Shown piece by piece: positions 34,635-43,024 of a stretch of 64,000 bases of DNA (within the stretch, counting starts at the first letter, position 1; every line of letters starts with the position of its first letter). The notes under the pieces were generated by a model that saw only the letters and a program-made list of their open reading frames with translations, was not told the origin of the DNA and searched no databases. Where the stretch lies: assembly GCF_024168825.1 (NCBI RefSeq), contig NZ_JALJWH010000002.1, positions 62,001-126,000 on the forward strand, given 5' to 3'. The position numbers and the translations under genes are program-made. The stretch comes from Paenarthrobacter sp. A20 (lineage in GTDB: Bacteria > Actinomycetota > Actinomycetes > Actinomycetales > Micrococcaceae).

Positions 34635-35261
34635 GGTTTCTCTTTCTTAGCTGGGGATGGTGGGTACTCCTGGCGGATGAGTCGCGTGCCAGTGCGTGTT
34701 CATCTGCGGAAGTTGGGCGCCCCGAGTCGTTGTTCCAGTAGCCGGGCCGAGGTTACCGGGGCGAGCACCCACCTAACATGTGGTATGGATCACATTATCT
34801 TTTCACTCATAACTTGTCTACCTTTTAAAATAAGCCTAGACAAGTTTCGTTAGGCTCGGCGCATAGGTTGGAGACATGCATCCGGCGACTGTCCGCAGCG
34901 GCCATCGCACCTGAGAAGCTAGAACGGGCATTTTTTGCGGCAGTAAGGTCTACACGTGCCCTTGCAGCCACGAGGAGGTCCCAACCACCTCCTGTAGGAC
35001 AAAGCTAAAAATGTTATACAACTATCACATTTGGATAGCGGATTGACCTGAGTCGGATGTCTGACAATCGCTGTCAGAGCTCGGAATCGTGTTGGTGCAT
35101 GGCAGCGAGGTCTCACGCGTGGAATGCCGGGCAAGCTTTCGTTCAGATGCCCACGTCAAGACGATCGGTCACGCGTGATTGCCTTTGCGGCCCCACGCTA
35201 CAGTCCCACCCTTTAACACCCGGGAATCCGGTTGGCGGCAGCCAAAAAATGACATGGACAG
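34635..35261. other. Upstream control region of the orphan binding-protein gene
   Basis: No gene supported. It holds an inverted repeat at 34811-34846 and a half-site TGTAGGACAA at 34993-35002 that matches the GntR-type boxes elsewhere. Confidence 0.5.
34811..34846. promoter_or_regulatory. Inverted repeat upstream of the orphan binding-protein gene
   Basis: AACTTGTCTA (34811-34820) and TAGACAAGTT (34837-34846), exact 10-bp arms, 16-nt spacer. A similar TAGACA / TGTCTA pair lies before the ABC operon at 48181-48205, so a common regulator is likely. Confidence 0.6.
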
Positions 35262-35477
35262 CTAGGGCCCTTCATGCGCTGCAGGGCTGCGTCCTTGGTT
35301 CGTCCGGCGGGTACGCCTATCAGCTGAGCTCGACACGGCGCCGGCGGATACTCCGCCTGCGCCGAGTGTCAGCGCTAAGAGCCCGCCGGCAAGTTGCAGA
35401 TTAGTCTGTGCAGCAATGGTCAGAACCACCCCAATGGCTGTAAGCCCGACCATAAACGCCAAGTAGATGAGAATCAT
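35262..35477 (-). CDS. Small two-span membrane protein
   Basis: About 71 residues starting MILIYLAFMVGLTAIGVVLT; two hydrophobic spans (residues 2-20 and 25-45) and a basic tail. I recognise no family. The open frame runs further upstream to 35588, but that part lacks a plausible start. Supported only by codon pattern and the clear membrane profile. Confidence 0.45.
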   Translation of the reverse strand: MILIYLAFMVGLTAIGVVLTIAAQTNLQLAGGLLALTLGAGGVSAGAVSSSADRRTRRTNQGRSPAAHEGP

Positions 35478-35578
35478 TCGATGTTTCCGCCATCCCGGAC
35501 TACTTGGGGGGACCTCTGGGTGGGTGTATTTTGGCCGGCTGTGGATTGATGCTGCTCTCTTGCTGCGCTGGGTTGGCT

Positions 35579-35821
35579 TCAACCCCAAAGCACCACGGTT
35601 TGGTCACTGCCGTCTACAAATATCCGGGGTTCGGCATCGTGGGGTTCAATCCAGAGCCCGGATCCGTCTGCCAGGACGGTTTCTACGATGCCTCGTTGGA
35701 TGCGGACGTGCGGTCTTCGAACCTCGATCAAGTTTCCAGGCTTCACGGATGTCCAGGGGCTGGGCAATGGCTCGAAGTGCTCTTCCAGAGGAATCAGTGT
35801 CATTTCGGTTCCTTGTTGCAT
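35579..35821 (-). CDS. Small hypothetical protein, 80 aa
   Basis: MQQGTEMTLIPLEEHFEPLP at the start; a C-terminal beta-rich stretch RIQRGIVETVLADGSGLWIEPHDAEPRIFV resembles short Arthrobacter proteins with a GxVExVxxDGSxLW pattern, of unknown function. The start may be Met1 (35821) or Met7 (35803). It lies directly downstream of the MFS gene on the same strand. Confidence 0.55.
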   Translation of the reverse strand: MQQGTEMTLIPLEEHFEPLPSPWTSVKPGNLIEVRRPHVRIQRGIVETVLADGSGLWIEPHDAEPRIFVDGSDQTVVLWG

Positions 35822-35883
35822 TTCTTAGCGATTTGGCTTTTGTTGTTCAGCGTAAAGAGGCTGACAGACCAATTCGCTGCCAG

Positions 35884-37218
35884 TCAGTGGGTGTAGCCGG
35901 CGGCAGCTTCGGTAAGAGAGATGCCTTTGGTTTCCGGTGCCAGCCACTGGCTGAGGGCGGCGCCGGCAAATGCCACGAGTGCAGCAATGACCATGGTTAC
36001 ACCGGCGCCGAGCGCCTCAATCGAGACGGGCATAAGAAACGTTCCGATGAAGGCGCCTACGCGACTGACGGAGGTTGCGAAACCTGTTCCGATGCCACGA
36101 ATTTCCGTTGGCAGGACTTCTGCGGGGTATACGCCTGTGATTGTGGTGTACATGGCGTTGAAGAAGGAAAAGACAAGGAAGAGGATCAGAACGATCGGAG
36201 CTGGTGCGCCTGCCCAAAGGCCGATAACGGCCAGCATGATGCCGCACAGCCATTGTGTTGGAACTGTTAAGACTCGGCGTCCGACCTTGTCGATCAGGAA
36301 AAACGTCAATACGACCCCTGCAAGGGCGAGGGCTGAGAGCCCCACGCCCCCAGCCAAGCCGCCGGCCAGACCATATGTGTCGAGCACGCTGTCGGCAAAG
36401 ATCGCTATGGCAAAGTATGGAGTAACGGCGCAGAACCAGAACCCCGAGATGAACAAGGTCGAACGCCAATACTGTGCCGAGAACAGCATCCGGAAGCTCC
36501 CCTTGCGGACATCCTCATGTTCGATGTCGCTTAGCGCATCGTCAGGCAGGTAGGACCGGGCGAGGTCGCGAGCTTCGTTTTGGCGTCCCTTACTCCAGAG
36601 CCATCGCGGCGATTCGGGCATGCCCAGGCGTCCGACGAACAACGCCACCGCGAAGAAAGTGCTGGTTCCGAGGATGAAGTGCCAGCTGAGGTCTGTGTAT
36701 TCGTGGAGGAGATAGCCGATCAGATACGCCATCATGAAGCCTCCGTACCAGGCGATGCCCATAGCCCCGAGTAGCCGTCCGCGCAGCTTCGCCGGCGCGA
36801 ACTCGCTCATGAGCGGCCATCCGACAGAATATTCGATGCCAATAGCGATACCCATGAGGAGGCGGGCTATGAGGAGTAGAGCCGGGGAGTCGATGAAGAA
36901 CTGCAACATTGAGGCGACGGTGAACAGTGCAATATCAAAAGTAAACAGAGGTTTCCGACCCCATTTGTCAGCTGCCCAGCCGCCGATCGGTGAACCCACC
37001 AAAATACCGAGCAGCACGGCCCCGGCTATGAGGCCTTCGTGTAGGGGTGAGAGCTGGAGGTCTGTGGCCATCTGGCCAGAGATTGGGCCCAGAATGCCGA
37101 TGACATACCCGTCGAGGAACATTCCCCCGATGAGGACGGTAACCATCCTGATGAGAAATCGTTTCTTGTTCACCGCCCGCTTGGGTCGGTTGGCGGCAAG
37201 GCTCTTGGTTGACGACAT
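35884..37218 (-). CDS. MFS transporter, sugar-porter type
   Basis: 444 residues, about 12 spans. Loop 2-3 has GGWAADKWGRKPLF (the MFS motif A), and the loop after span 6 has GMPESPRWLW, the sugar-porter/organic-acid signature. The N-terminus is basic (SLAANRPKRAVNKKRFLI). It probably imports an organic acid, aromatic acid or sugar by proton symport; the substrate is unknown. It is divergent from GntR1, whose operator at 37402 lies between the two promoters. Confidence 0.9.
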   Translation of the reverse strand: MSSTKSLAANRPKRAVNKKRFLIRMVTVLIGGMFLDGYVIGILGPISGQMATDLQLSPLHEGLIAGAVLLGILVGSPIGGWAADKWGRKPLFTFDIALFTVASMLQFFIDSPALLLIARLLMGIAIGIEYSVGWPLMSEFAPAKLRGRLLGAMGIAWYGGFMMAYLIGYLLHEYTDLSWHFILGTSTFFAVALFVGRLGMPESPRWLWSKGRQNEARDLARSYLPDDALSDIEHEDVRKGSFRMLFSAQYWRSTLFISGFWFCAVTPYFAIAIFADSVLDTYGLAGGLAGGVGLSALALAGVVLTFFLIDKVGRRVLTVPTQWLCGIMLAVIGLWAGAPAPIVLILFLVFSFFNAMYTTITGVYPAEVLPTEIRGIGTGFATSVSRVGAFIGTFLMPVSIEALGAGVTMVIAALVAFAGAALSQWLAPETKGISLTEAAAGYTH

Positions 37219-37582
37219 TGCTAACTCCGGGTTTCCTTATTCACGACATCGGGAAATAGGCGTTGAGCCTGGTACTACAGTCACCGACCGGAAGCAGACC
37301 TGCTGAACTTGTTCAGTTCGCTGGGGATGATTTCCGCAGTTGGCTCATGCTGAAAGCCGCCACAGGTGCTACCAGTCAGCACGATTGGTTCTATACCTTG
37401 AAAGTTGTCCTACAACTTGCCTCAAGTTTAGAGTGATCTCCTTCACTATGTCAATGCGGCGCGGTCCATGCCGGGTGGCACCCGGCGGCGGTCTTGCATG
37501 GCCTGCCGCGCGGCCCCGGTTTCAGAACCACTCAAGAGACTGGGTTCTTGTGACTTGTCTCACGCCCGCTAGGATGTACTAC
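37219..37582. other. Divergent promoter region of MFS and GntR1
   Basis: No gene. It contains the near-palindromic box at 37402-37418 and should hold both promoters. Confidence 0.5.
37402..37418. promoter_or_regulatory. GntR box 1
   Basis: AAGTTGT-CCT-ACAACTT, a 7-3-7 palindrome. Matching copies lie at 45440, 48029 and 63935. Confidence 0.75.
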
Positions 37583-38383
37583 ATGCAAGAGAATTTAGTG
37601 CTTGATCAGGTCGATGGTGATGGGGGCGCACCGGGCGTCGGGAGGCACGTCAGTGCTGCTGAGCGGGCCATTCTTGGCTTGAGGCGGCGCCTAGCTGATG
37701 GTTCCTTGTCTGCGGGTGACAGGTTGCCGTCCGAGCCCAGGCTGGCCGAAGAGCTCGGCGTTAGCCGGGTCAGCACACGGACCGCGCTCGCCCAGCTCGA
37801 GAGCGAGGGACTCATAAGTCGTCGACGCGGATCGGGGACGTACGTCAATTCCGTGAGACCTCTGGTCAGAAGTCTGCATCAGAACATAGGTGCCGACCAG
37901 TTGATTTCTTCCACGGGCCACGTTCCAGGAGTTTCTGAGATGTCCTGGCGCCAAAGCGGGGCCGACGCGGAAGTGGCGGAGCGTCTCGGTCTTCAACTCG
38001 GAGAACCAGTCATTCACCTTTACCGCGTGCGGACCTCTGATGGAACGCCTGTCACCGTGGAACACGACTATTTCCCAGCCTCCTTGCTCCCCGAACAACC
38101 CTTCAACCTGGGAGCATCGCTTTATTCGTTCCTCTCGACCGTCTGCGGGATTGAGATCTCGTTCGGGATCGCCGATCTCGAACCTGCGTTCGTGGGCGAG
38201 GAAAGAGGTGCCGTACTGGGGGTGGACAGCTCCGAACTGTGCATGGTGATCAAGCAGGTGGACTACGACGCTGCTGAAACCCCGGTGTCTTACTCCGTGG
38301 AGTACCACCTCGCCAGTGCCTTCGATTTCAGGCTCCTGCGGCAAGGACCGGCTCCCAAAACTCGTTCCAAAGATCGGGCATGA
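37583..38383 (+). CDS. GntR/UTRA-family regulator 1
   Basis: About 266 residues. An N-terminal winged helix (RLPSEPRLAEELGVSRVSTR, LISRRRGSGTYVN) and a C-terminal UTRA effector domain (LGEPVIHLYRVRTSDGTPVTVEHDY, ETPVSYSVEYHLASAFDF) define the HutC subfamily. It is similar over its whole length to the regulator at 45539. I chose ATG 37583 (MQENLVLDQ); ATG 37574 is in frame and also possible. No strong ribosome site, so a leaderless message is possible. It probably binds boxes such as the one 165 nt upstream and responds to a pathway metabolite. Confidence 0.9.
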   Translation: MQENLVLDQVDGDGGAPGVGRHVSAAERAILGLRRRLADGSLSAGDRLPSEPRLAEELGVSRVSTRTALAQLESEGLISRRRGSGTYVNSVRPLVRSLHQNIGADQLISSTGHVPGVSEMSWRQSGADAEVAERLGLQLGEPVIHLYRVRTSDGTPVTVEHDYFPASLLPEQPFNLGASLYSFLSTVCGIEISFGIADLEPAFVGEERGAVLGVDSSELCMVIKQVDYDAAETPVSYSVEYHLASAFDFRLLRQGPAPKTRSKDRA

Positions 38384-38705
38384 ATCTGGGAACTCCTGCG
38401 GCAGATTCAGTCGCCGGGCGGGGCTGGAATGCTGCGCGAACGAACAGCGCCGGTCACTCGCCGGCAGGGACTCTGGGCAGGCCTTTGCGAAGGGCCGTGC
38501 TCCGGCCCGCGTAGCTGTCAATGACTTTGACGCTACCGCTGCAGAGGCTGATACGGCCCGGACGGATGCGGGGCTCTGCGCAGGTTTCCAATGTCAACGG
38601 CAGAATGACAGCCTGGGCCCGGACGCCACAGGTCGAGGGCTTTCCCGTGGCGGGTCCCGGTGCTCCTGCGATGACTGAATAGGAACGCAGGAGCACCGGA
38701 AGCCG
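38384..38705. other. Convergent gap between GntR1 and cupin genes
   Basis: No gene supported; a strong hairpin lies at 38657-38699. Confidence 0.5.
38657..38699. terminator. Bidirectional terminator hairpin
   Basis: CCGGTGCTCCTGCG (38657-38670) and CGCAGGAGCACCGG (38686-38699), perfect 14-bp stem, 7 nt before the stop of the convergent cupin gene. Confidence 0.65.
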
Positions 38706-39068
38706 CTAAGCTTCGACGGTTTTGGTGTCGGGAGTGCTGGGGCCGCCGGCCCAGACCATAAGCACCGGCTCAGTGCCCCTGTTGTGGATCCGGTGCGGCA
38801 CGTTGGGCGGGAAAGCAAGGGTGTCACCCGCCGAGAGTGGATACTCTTTTTCGCCGTCGTCCATGACCCCTTCGCCTGAGACGACGTAGAAGACCTCCCA
38901 CGCGCCGTCATGGCCTGGATCGACGGCGCCGGTCTCGCCTGGGTTGACGAGTGAACTGCCGAACCAAAGCTTGTCGTTGCGGAAGTACTCGCGGCAGAGT
39001 TCCGGACCCTCATAGAAGACCTTGGCTTCGTCGGGACGAACGATGAAGGGAACAGTTTCGGTGGTCAT
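38706..39068 (-). CDS. Single-domain cupin protein
   Basis: 120 residues. Cupin motifs are GHDGAWEVFYVVSGEGVM (with the Glu ligand) and LAFPPNVPHRIHN (with the His ligand). Small cupins act as isomerases, dioxygenases or metabolite binders. It is the first gene downstream of the AGCS symporter on the minus strand, 53 nt away, so it probably belongs to that pathway. Activity unknown. Confidence 0.88.
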   Translation of the reverse strand: MTTETVPFIVRPDEAKVFYEGPELCREYFRNDKLWFGSSLVNPGETGAVDPGHDGAWEVFYVVSGEGVMDDGEKEYPLSAGDTLAFPPNVPHRIHNRGTEPVLMVWAGGPSTPDTKTVEA

Positions 39069-39121
39069 TTCCTACTCCTTTGTTGCTATTGGTTGTTGAG
39101 TTTCTCTTGGGCGGTCGTTCG

Positions 39122-40582
39122 TCAGCGGGTAGCTGGCTCTTCCACTTTCGGCGCCACGTGATTGGTTTCCCAGAAATCGGCACCCCGGATGTTGAGCGTC
39201 TGTGGGTCAAACACCGGGTCGAGTCCGAGTTTCTTTTGCCGGTCGTAGTCCTTGCAGATCCTGAAGACCATAGGGGCCATGAAGACCAGGCACAACATGT
39301 TGATCCAGCCGATGATGCCGAAGCCGATGTCGCCGATTGCCCACATGGAGGTTGCGTTTACCACTGCTCCGAAGAAAGAGATGGCCAGTGCACCGATTTT
39401 CAAGACGGCGTCTGCAACTTTGCTTGTACGGTTGCCCATCAGGAATACGAGGTTGGTTGTGGCCACGTAGAAGTAGAAGAGCTGGCAGGTGAAACCGAAC
39501 AGCAGAACGGCCACGGCTACGAAGCCGCTGCCCCATCCGGGAACCATGGTGTCAATTGCTGCCTGGACAAAGTTCGGTCCCGGGGTGACTCCGGGGAGTC
39601 CGTTCATCAGGAATCCAGTGTGGCCGTCGGAGACGTTATAGGTTCCAGAGAGCACGATCATGATGCCGGTGGCCATGCAGATCAACAGAACATCGATGTA
39701 GATGCTGAAGGACTGCACGAGGCCCTGCTTCCCGGGGTGGGAAACCTGGGCCGCGGCTGCTGCGAAGGTTGCTTCGCCGTTGCCGTTGGCCGAGGCGAAG
39801 ATTGCACGGCGGACGCCCCAGGAGACGGCGGCGCCGACAATGCCAGCAAAGATCTGGTTCGCGCCGAAAGCGGACGTCACAATGAGGGTGATGGCCTCCG
39901 GGACTTTCGTGATGTTGAAGGCGATCACGGTCAGGGCGGTCAGGAGGTAACCGACGGCTAGTACGGGGACCAGGATCTGGGCTGTTCGAACGATTCGTTT
40001 TGTTCCGCCGATGATGACAACTGCCAGAACAACCGACACGATGATGCCAGTGATCCACGGTTCTACCCCGAAGGCTTTTTCAGCACTGGTGGCGATGGTG
40101 TTGACTTGAAGGCCGGGAAAGACGAATGCGTAGCCGATCAGCCCGATGCCGCCGACGAAGGCGGCGACACGCGGGGCTTTGAGGCCGTACTTGATGTAGT
40201 AAGGCATTCCGCCCCGGTCTTCGCCGTTGACGCGTTCTTTGAACGTTTGAGCCAATACAGCCTCTGCGTAACCGACAGACGAGCCGACGAGGCCCGTGAT
40301 GGCCATCCACATCAGCGCGCCGGGGCCCCCGAAGCCGATGGCCGTTGCCACACCGGCGATGCTCCCCACGCCGACACGGCTGGACAGCGCAAGCATGAGG
40401 GCCTGAAAAGGTGTAAGTCCGGAGGTGCTGTTTTCTCCCTCGCGGACCTGGCGGAGCATGTCGGGGAATTTCCGGAACTGTACTGCTTTGGTGCCGATGG
40501 TGAAGACGACACCGAGTCCCAGGACGAAGTACGCCATTGGATCCCAGATCCAGCCGCTGATCGTCGAGAGGATTTCTTCCAT
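39122..40582 (-). CDS. AGCS-family sodium:amino-acid symporter
   Basis: 486 residues with about 11 spans. The family signature GVGSIAGVATAIGFGGPGAL is near 71-90, then GLVGSSVGYAEAVLAQTF and GGMPYYIKYGLK. Members import alanine or glycine with Na+; here a related amino compound is likely, given the adjacent aldolase and oxidase genes. It runs with the DHDPS-like gene 38 nt upstream, suggesting co-transcription. Confidence 0.93.
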   Translation of the reverse strand: MEEILSTISGWIWDPMAYFVLGLGVVFTIGTKAVQFRKFPDMLRQVREGENSTSGLTPFQALMLALSSRVGVGSIAGVATAIGFGGPGALMWMAITGLVGSSVGYAEAVLAQTFKERVNGEDRGGMPYYIKYGLKAPRVAAFVGGIGLIGYAFVFPGLQVNTIATSAEKAFGVEPWITGIIVSVVLAVVIIGGTKRIVRTAQILVPVLAVGYLLTALTVIAFNITKVPEAITLIVTSAFGANQIFAGIVGAAVSWGVRRAIFASANGNGEATFAAAAAQVSHPGKQGLVQSFSIYIDVLLICMATGIMIVLSGTYNVSDGHTGFLMNGLPGVTPGPNFVQAAIDTMVPGWGSGFVAVAVLLFGFTCQLFYFYVATTNLVFLMGNRTSKVADAVLKIGALAISFFGAVVNATSMWAIGDIGFGIIGWINMLCLVFMAPMVFRICKDYDRQKKLGLDPVFDPQTLNIRGADFWETNHVAPKVEEPATR

Positions 40583-40620
40583 TGATGTTTCCGTTTCTGG
40601 CTTTAGCCGGAGGCGGCTGC

Positions 40621-41505
40621 TTAGGTGTTGAGAAGTTTCAGGGCGTGCTCGAGTCGCGTGAGGCGATCCGGGGAGAGGTCGAGGAAGGGTTCCCTGGGGG
40701 AACCAACCGGTACACCCTGCATTCGCAGTCCGGCTTTGACGGCCTGGGAGAACGGCAGTTCCAGCATCGCGTCAATCACGGGGTAGACGCGGGCCCACTT
40801 CTGACGTGCACCGTCCACATCGCCGCTTCGCAACGTCCTGACAACATCAGCAATCTCATTTGGGACTACGTTCGCTGCGCCGGCCATGATGCCGGCGGCG
40901 CCCTCCACCAGTGCGCTGAGCAGGAAGCTGTCCCAGCCGACAATCAAGGAGATGTCGTTGCTGTAGTAGTGGATGAGCCGCAATGCCTGTTCCCAATCAC
41001 CGCTGGAATCCTTGACGTATTGAACGTTGGGAATTTCGCGGCCGAAGCGGGCGAGCGTTTCAGCGTCGAGGTTCACTCCGGTCACGCCGGGGTTGTTGTA
41101 GAGCATGATGGGGATCGTGATGGAGGCGGCCACTGCCTTGAAGTACTGGGTGATTTCTTCGATGGTCAGTGCTTCGTAGTACGGGGCGGCGAGCATGACG
41201 ACGTCGGCGCCGGCCTGCTCAGCTGCCTGGGCAAGATTGATGGCTCGTTGAGCGGTGAGGGACCCTACGTTGGCTACTACGGGTACGCGCCCGGCGGTGT
41301 GTTTGACGACGACGCCGAACACGTGGATGCGCTCTTCATCGCTCATGGCGGAGACCTCTCCGGTGCCGCCGCCGGCGACGAGGGCGTCGATTCCTGCGTC
41401 GACGGAGCGGTCGACCAGCAACCTCAGCAGGTCATCGTTGATGGCGTCATTGTCGTCAAACGGGGTCGAAAGGGCGGTGAGGACGCCGCGGATTTCCTTG
41501 GACAT
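40621..41505 (-). CDS. DHDPS/NAL-family lyase
   Basis: 294 residues. It has GGGTGEVSAMSDEER (the GxxGE substrate loop), IPIMLYNNPGVTGVNL (catalytic Tyr) and VQYVKDSSGDW (Schiff-base Lys). These place it in the DapA/N-acetylneuraminate-lyase fold. DapA itself normally sits elsewhere; here, in a catabolic cluster, it probably cleaves a 2-oxo acid. The specificity is not readable. It lies between the oxidase and symporter genes. Confidence 0.92.
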   Translation of the reverse strand: MSKEIRGVLTALSTPFDDNDAINDDLLRLLVDRSVDAGIDALVAGGGTGEVSAMSDEERIHVFGVVVKHTAGRVPVVANVGSLTAQRAINLAQAAEQAGADVVMLAAPYYEALTIEEITQYFKAVAASITIPIMLYNNPGVTGVNLDAETLARFGREIPNVQYVKDSSGDWEQALRLIHYYSNDISLIVGWDSFLLSALVEGAAGIMAGAANVVPNEIADVVRTLRSGDVDGARQKWARVYPVIDAMLELPFSQAVKAGLRMQGVPVGSPREPFLDLSPDRLTRLEHALKLLNT

Positions 41506-41551
41506 GATTGTCGTTCCTTTTCTGGTCCGGAAGTTTCTGTGCAGGGCAGGG

Positions 41552-42916
41552 CTAGATCAAGCCGCGCTGGTGTTCAGTTGACAGCAGGCTGGCGGCCTCT
41601 TGGGCTGCGGTGAAGCCTGAGCTGACGGCGGTTTCGGTGTAGAGGGTCCCGAGGTAGTCGCCGGCGAGGAAGATGCGCTCTGAGGGCTTGGTCAGGATCG
41701 GCTGGAGCTTACTGCGGCCGGGGAAGCAGTACGGTGAACCGAACTCGAACTTCTCGACGCGGGCTTCTTGGACAATGTTTTCGAAGCCCGGGAAGATGTC
41801 ATCGAGATCCCGGATGTAGGTCTTGGCGATGGTGTCTTCGTCGATGTCCCACAGCTTCCGGCCGAGGCTGGCGGGGGAGAAGGTCATCATGCTCCCGCCG
41901 GGCTGGCGTTCCTTTTCGCGTCCTCGAACGTGGCTTCCCTGATTGAGTGCCACTGTGAAGGACTTGTTGGCCGTTGCGATGCCGTAGGTTCCGTCGTACG
42001 GCATCGGGTGGGTCTCATTGGTCAGGAATGCCCCGGCGACGTGGGGGCCGTATTCGATCTGAGAGAGCGCCTCGCGCAGGTCATCGCGGAGGTTGACAGC
42101 GACCCGGTGGGTGATCGGCGCGGGGGTGGCCAGGACTGCGGTGCGTGCCTTGATCTCGTGAGCTACCCCGTCCTTGGTGTAGCGAACAACGACGTGGTCC
42201 TTGTTCTGGATCACTTCGTCCACGGCTGCGCCGAGTTCAATCCGGTCCCGGATGGTCTGTGCGATACCTTCGGTGAGAGTGGACGCGCCCCCTGAGATGG
42301 CCCGGCCCAGACCCTGACCGATGTTCCAGATCAGGCTGAAGTAACCGATGCCTGCCCCGGCGGACAGCTGGTCCGGATCCGCGGCAGAGCGCATCACGAC
42401 CGGGATGAAGAACTTCTTCCCGTCCTCGGAGAGGTTGCCGATGTAGTCAGCAAATGTGCGGTCGTTCTCGAAGTCGTAGATGCGTTGCTGGCGCACTTCT
42501 GGGGTTTCGCCGGGGCGGGCGGCGACCGCACGGGTGTATCGGAGCACGTCGAGGGCAAGTTTGGCTCCGGGCTTCATGATGGACAGGCGGCCCTTGTTCG
42601 ACATGGGGAACCGGAAGGGATAGGTCATGACCGGGCCGGTGGTCAGGAATTTTCCATTTAGTGCCATGCCCTGCAGTGACCCGGGGATTCGCGCGGAGCG
42701 GGTGCCGGTTTCTGCCAGGAGTTCGGAGGTCGAGCTTCCTCCGCCGGCGTACATGTGGCCACCCCAGTTCATGACGTAAGAGCCGCGTTTTTCGGACATG
42801 ACTCGTCCGCCCACCCGCTTGGGGTCAGACTCGAGGACCTGAATGTCCCAGTGGCGGAGCCGCCAAGCGGCGGACAACCCCGCCAAGCCGCCTCCGATGA
42901 TTATTACGTCCTTCAT
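41552..42916 (-). CDS. FAD-dependent amine oxidase 1
   Basis: About 454 residues from ATG 42916 (MKDVIIIGGGLAGLSAAWRL). The N-terminal Rossmann motif GGGLAGLSAAWRL and the LESDPKRVGGRVMSE segment, with a C-terminal RIFLAGDYLGTLYTETAVSS, identify the flavin amine oxidase / protoporphyrinogen-oxidase-like family. It could deaminate an amine or oxidise a ring. An upstream in-frame start at 42964 is less likely. A hairpin (42978-43012) separates it from the kinase operon, so it has its own promoter or follows read-through. Confidence 0.9.
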   Translation of the reverse strand: MKDVIIIGGGLAGLSAAWRLRHWDIQVLESDPKRVGGRVMSEKRGSYVMNWGGHMYAGGGSSTSELLAETGTRSARIPGSLQGMALNGKFLTTGPVMTYPFRFPMSNKGRLSIMKPGAKLALDVLRYTRAVAARPGETPEVRQQRIYDFENDRTFADYIGNLSEDGKKFFIPVVMRSAADPDQLSAGAGIGYFSLIWNIGQGLGRAISGGASTLTEGIAQTIRDRIELGAAVDEVIQNKDHVVVRYTKDGVAHEIKARTAVLATPAPITHRVAVNLRDDLREALSQIEYGPHVAGAFLTNETHPMPYDGTYGIATANKSFTVALNQGSHVRGREKERQPGGSMMTFSPASLGRKLWDIDEDTIAKTYIRDLDDIFPGFENIVQEARVEKFEFGSPYCFPGRSKLQPILTKPSERIFLAGDYLGTLYTETAVSSGFTAAQEAASLLSTEHQRGLI

Positions 42917-42977
42917 GGGGTTTTCCCTTTCACCTTTGAAACTTTGTAGCTGGATGACCGTCAAACGGCTGGTGGGG

Positions 42978-43012
42978 TTCTCCCCACCGCCAGTGCCGGG
43001 CGGTGGGGAGAA
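42978..43012 (-). terminator. Terminator hairpin after the FGGY kinase gene
   Basis: TTCTCCCCACCGCC (42978-42991) and GGCGGTGGGGAGAA (42999-43012), perfect 14-bp stem, 13 nt past the kinase stop. Confidence 0.75.
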
Positions 43013-43024
43013 ATTTATGGTGGC

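Noticed and set aside
40582..41613. A 343-residue plus-strand frame over the DHDPS-like gene
   Set aside because: The minus-strand lyase has all catalytic motifs; the plus frame is a codon-bias artefact.
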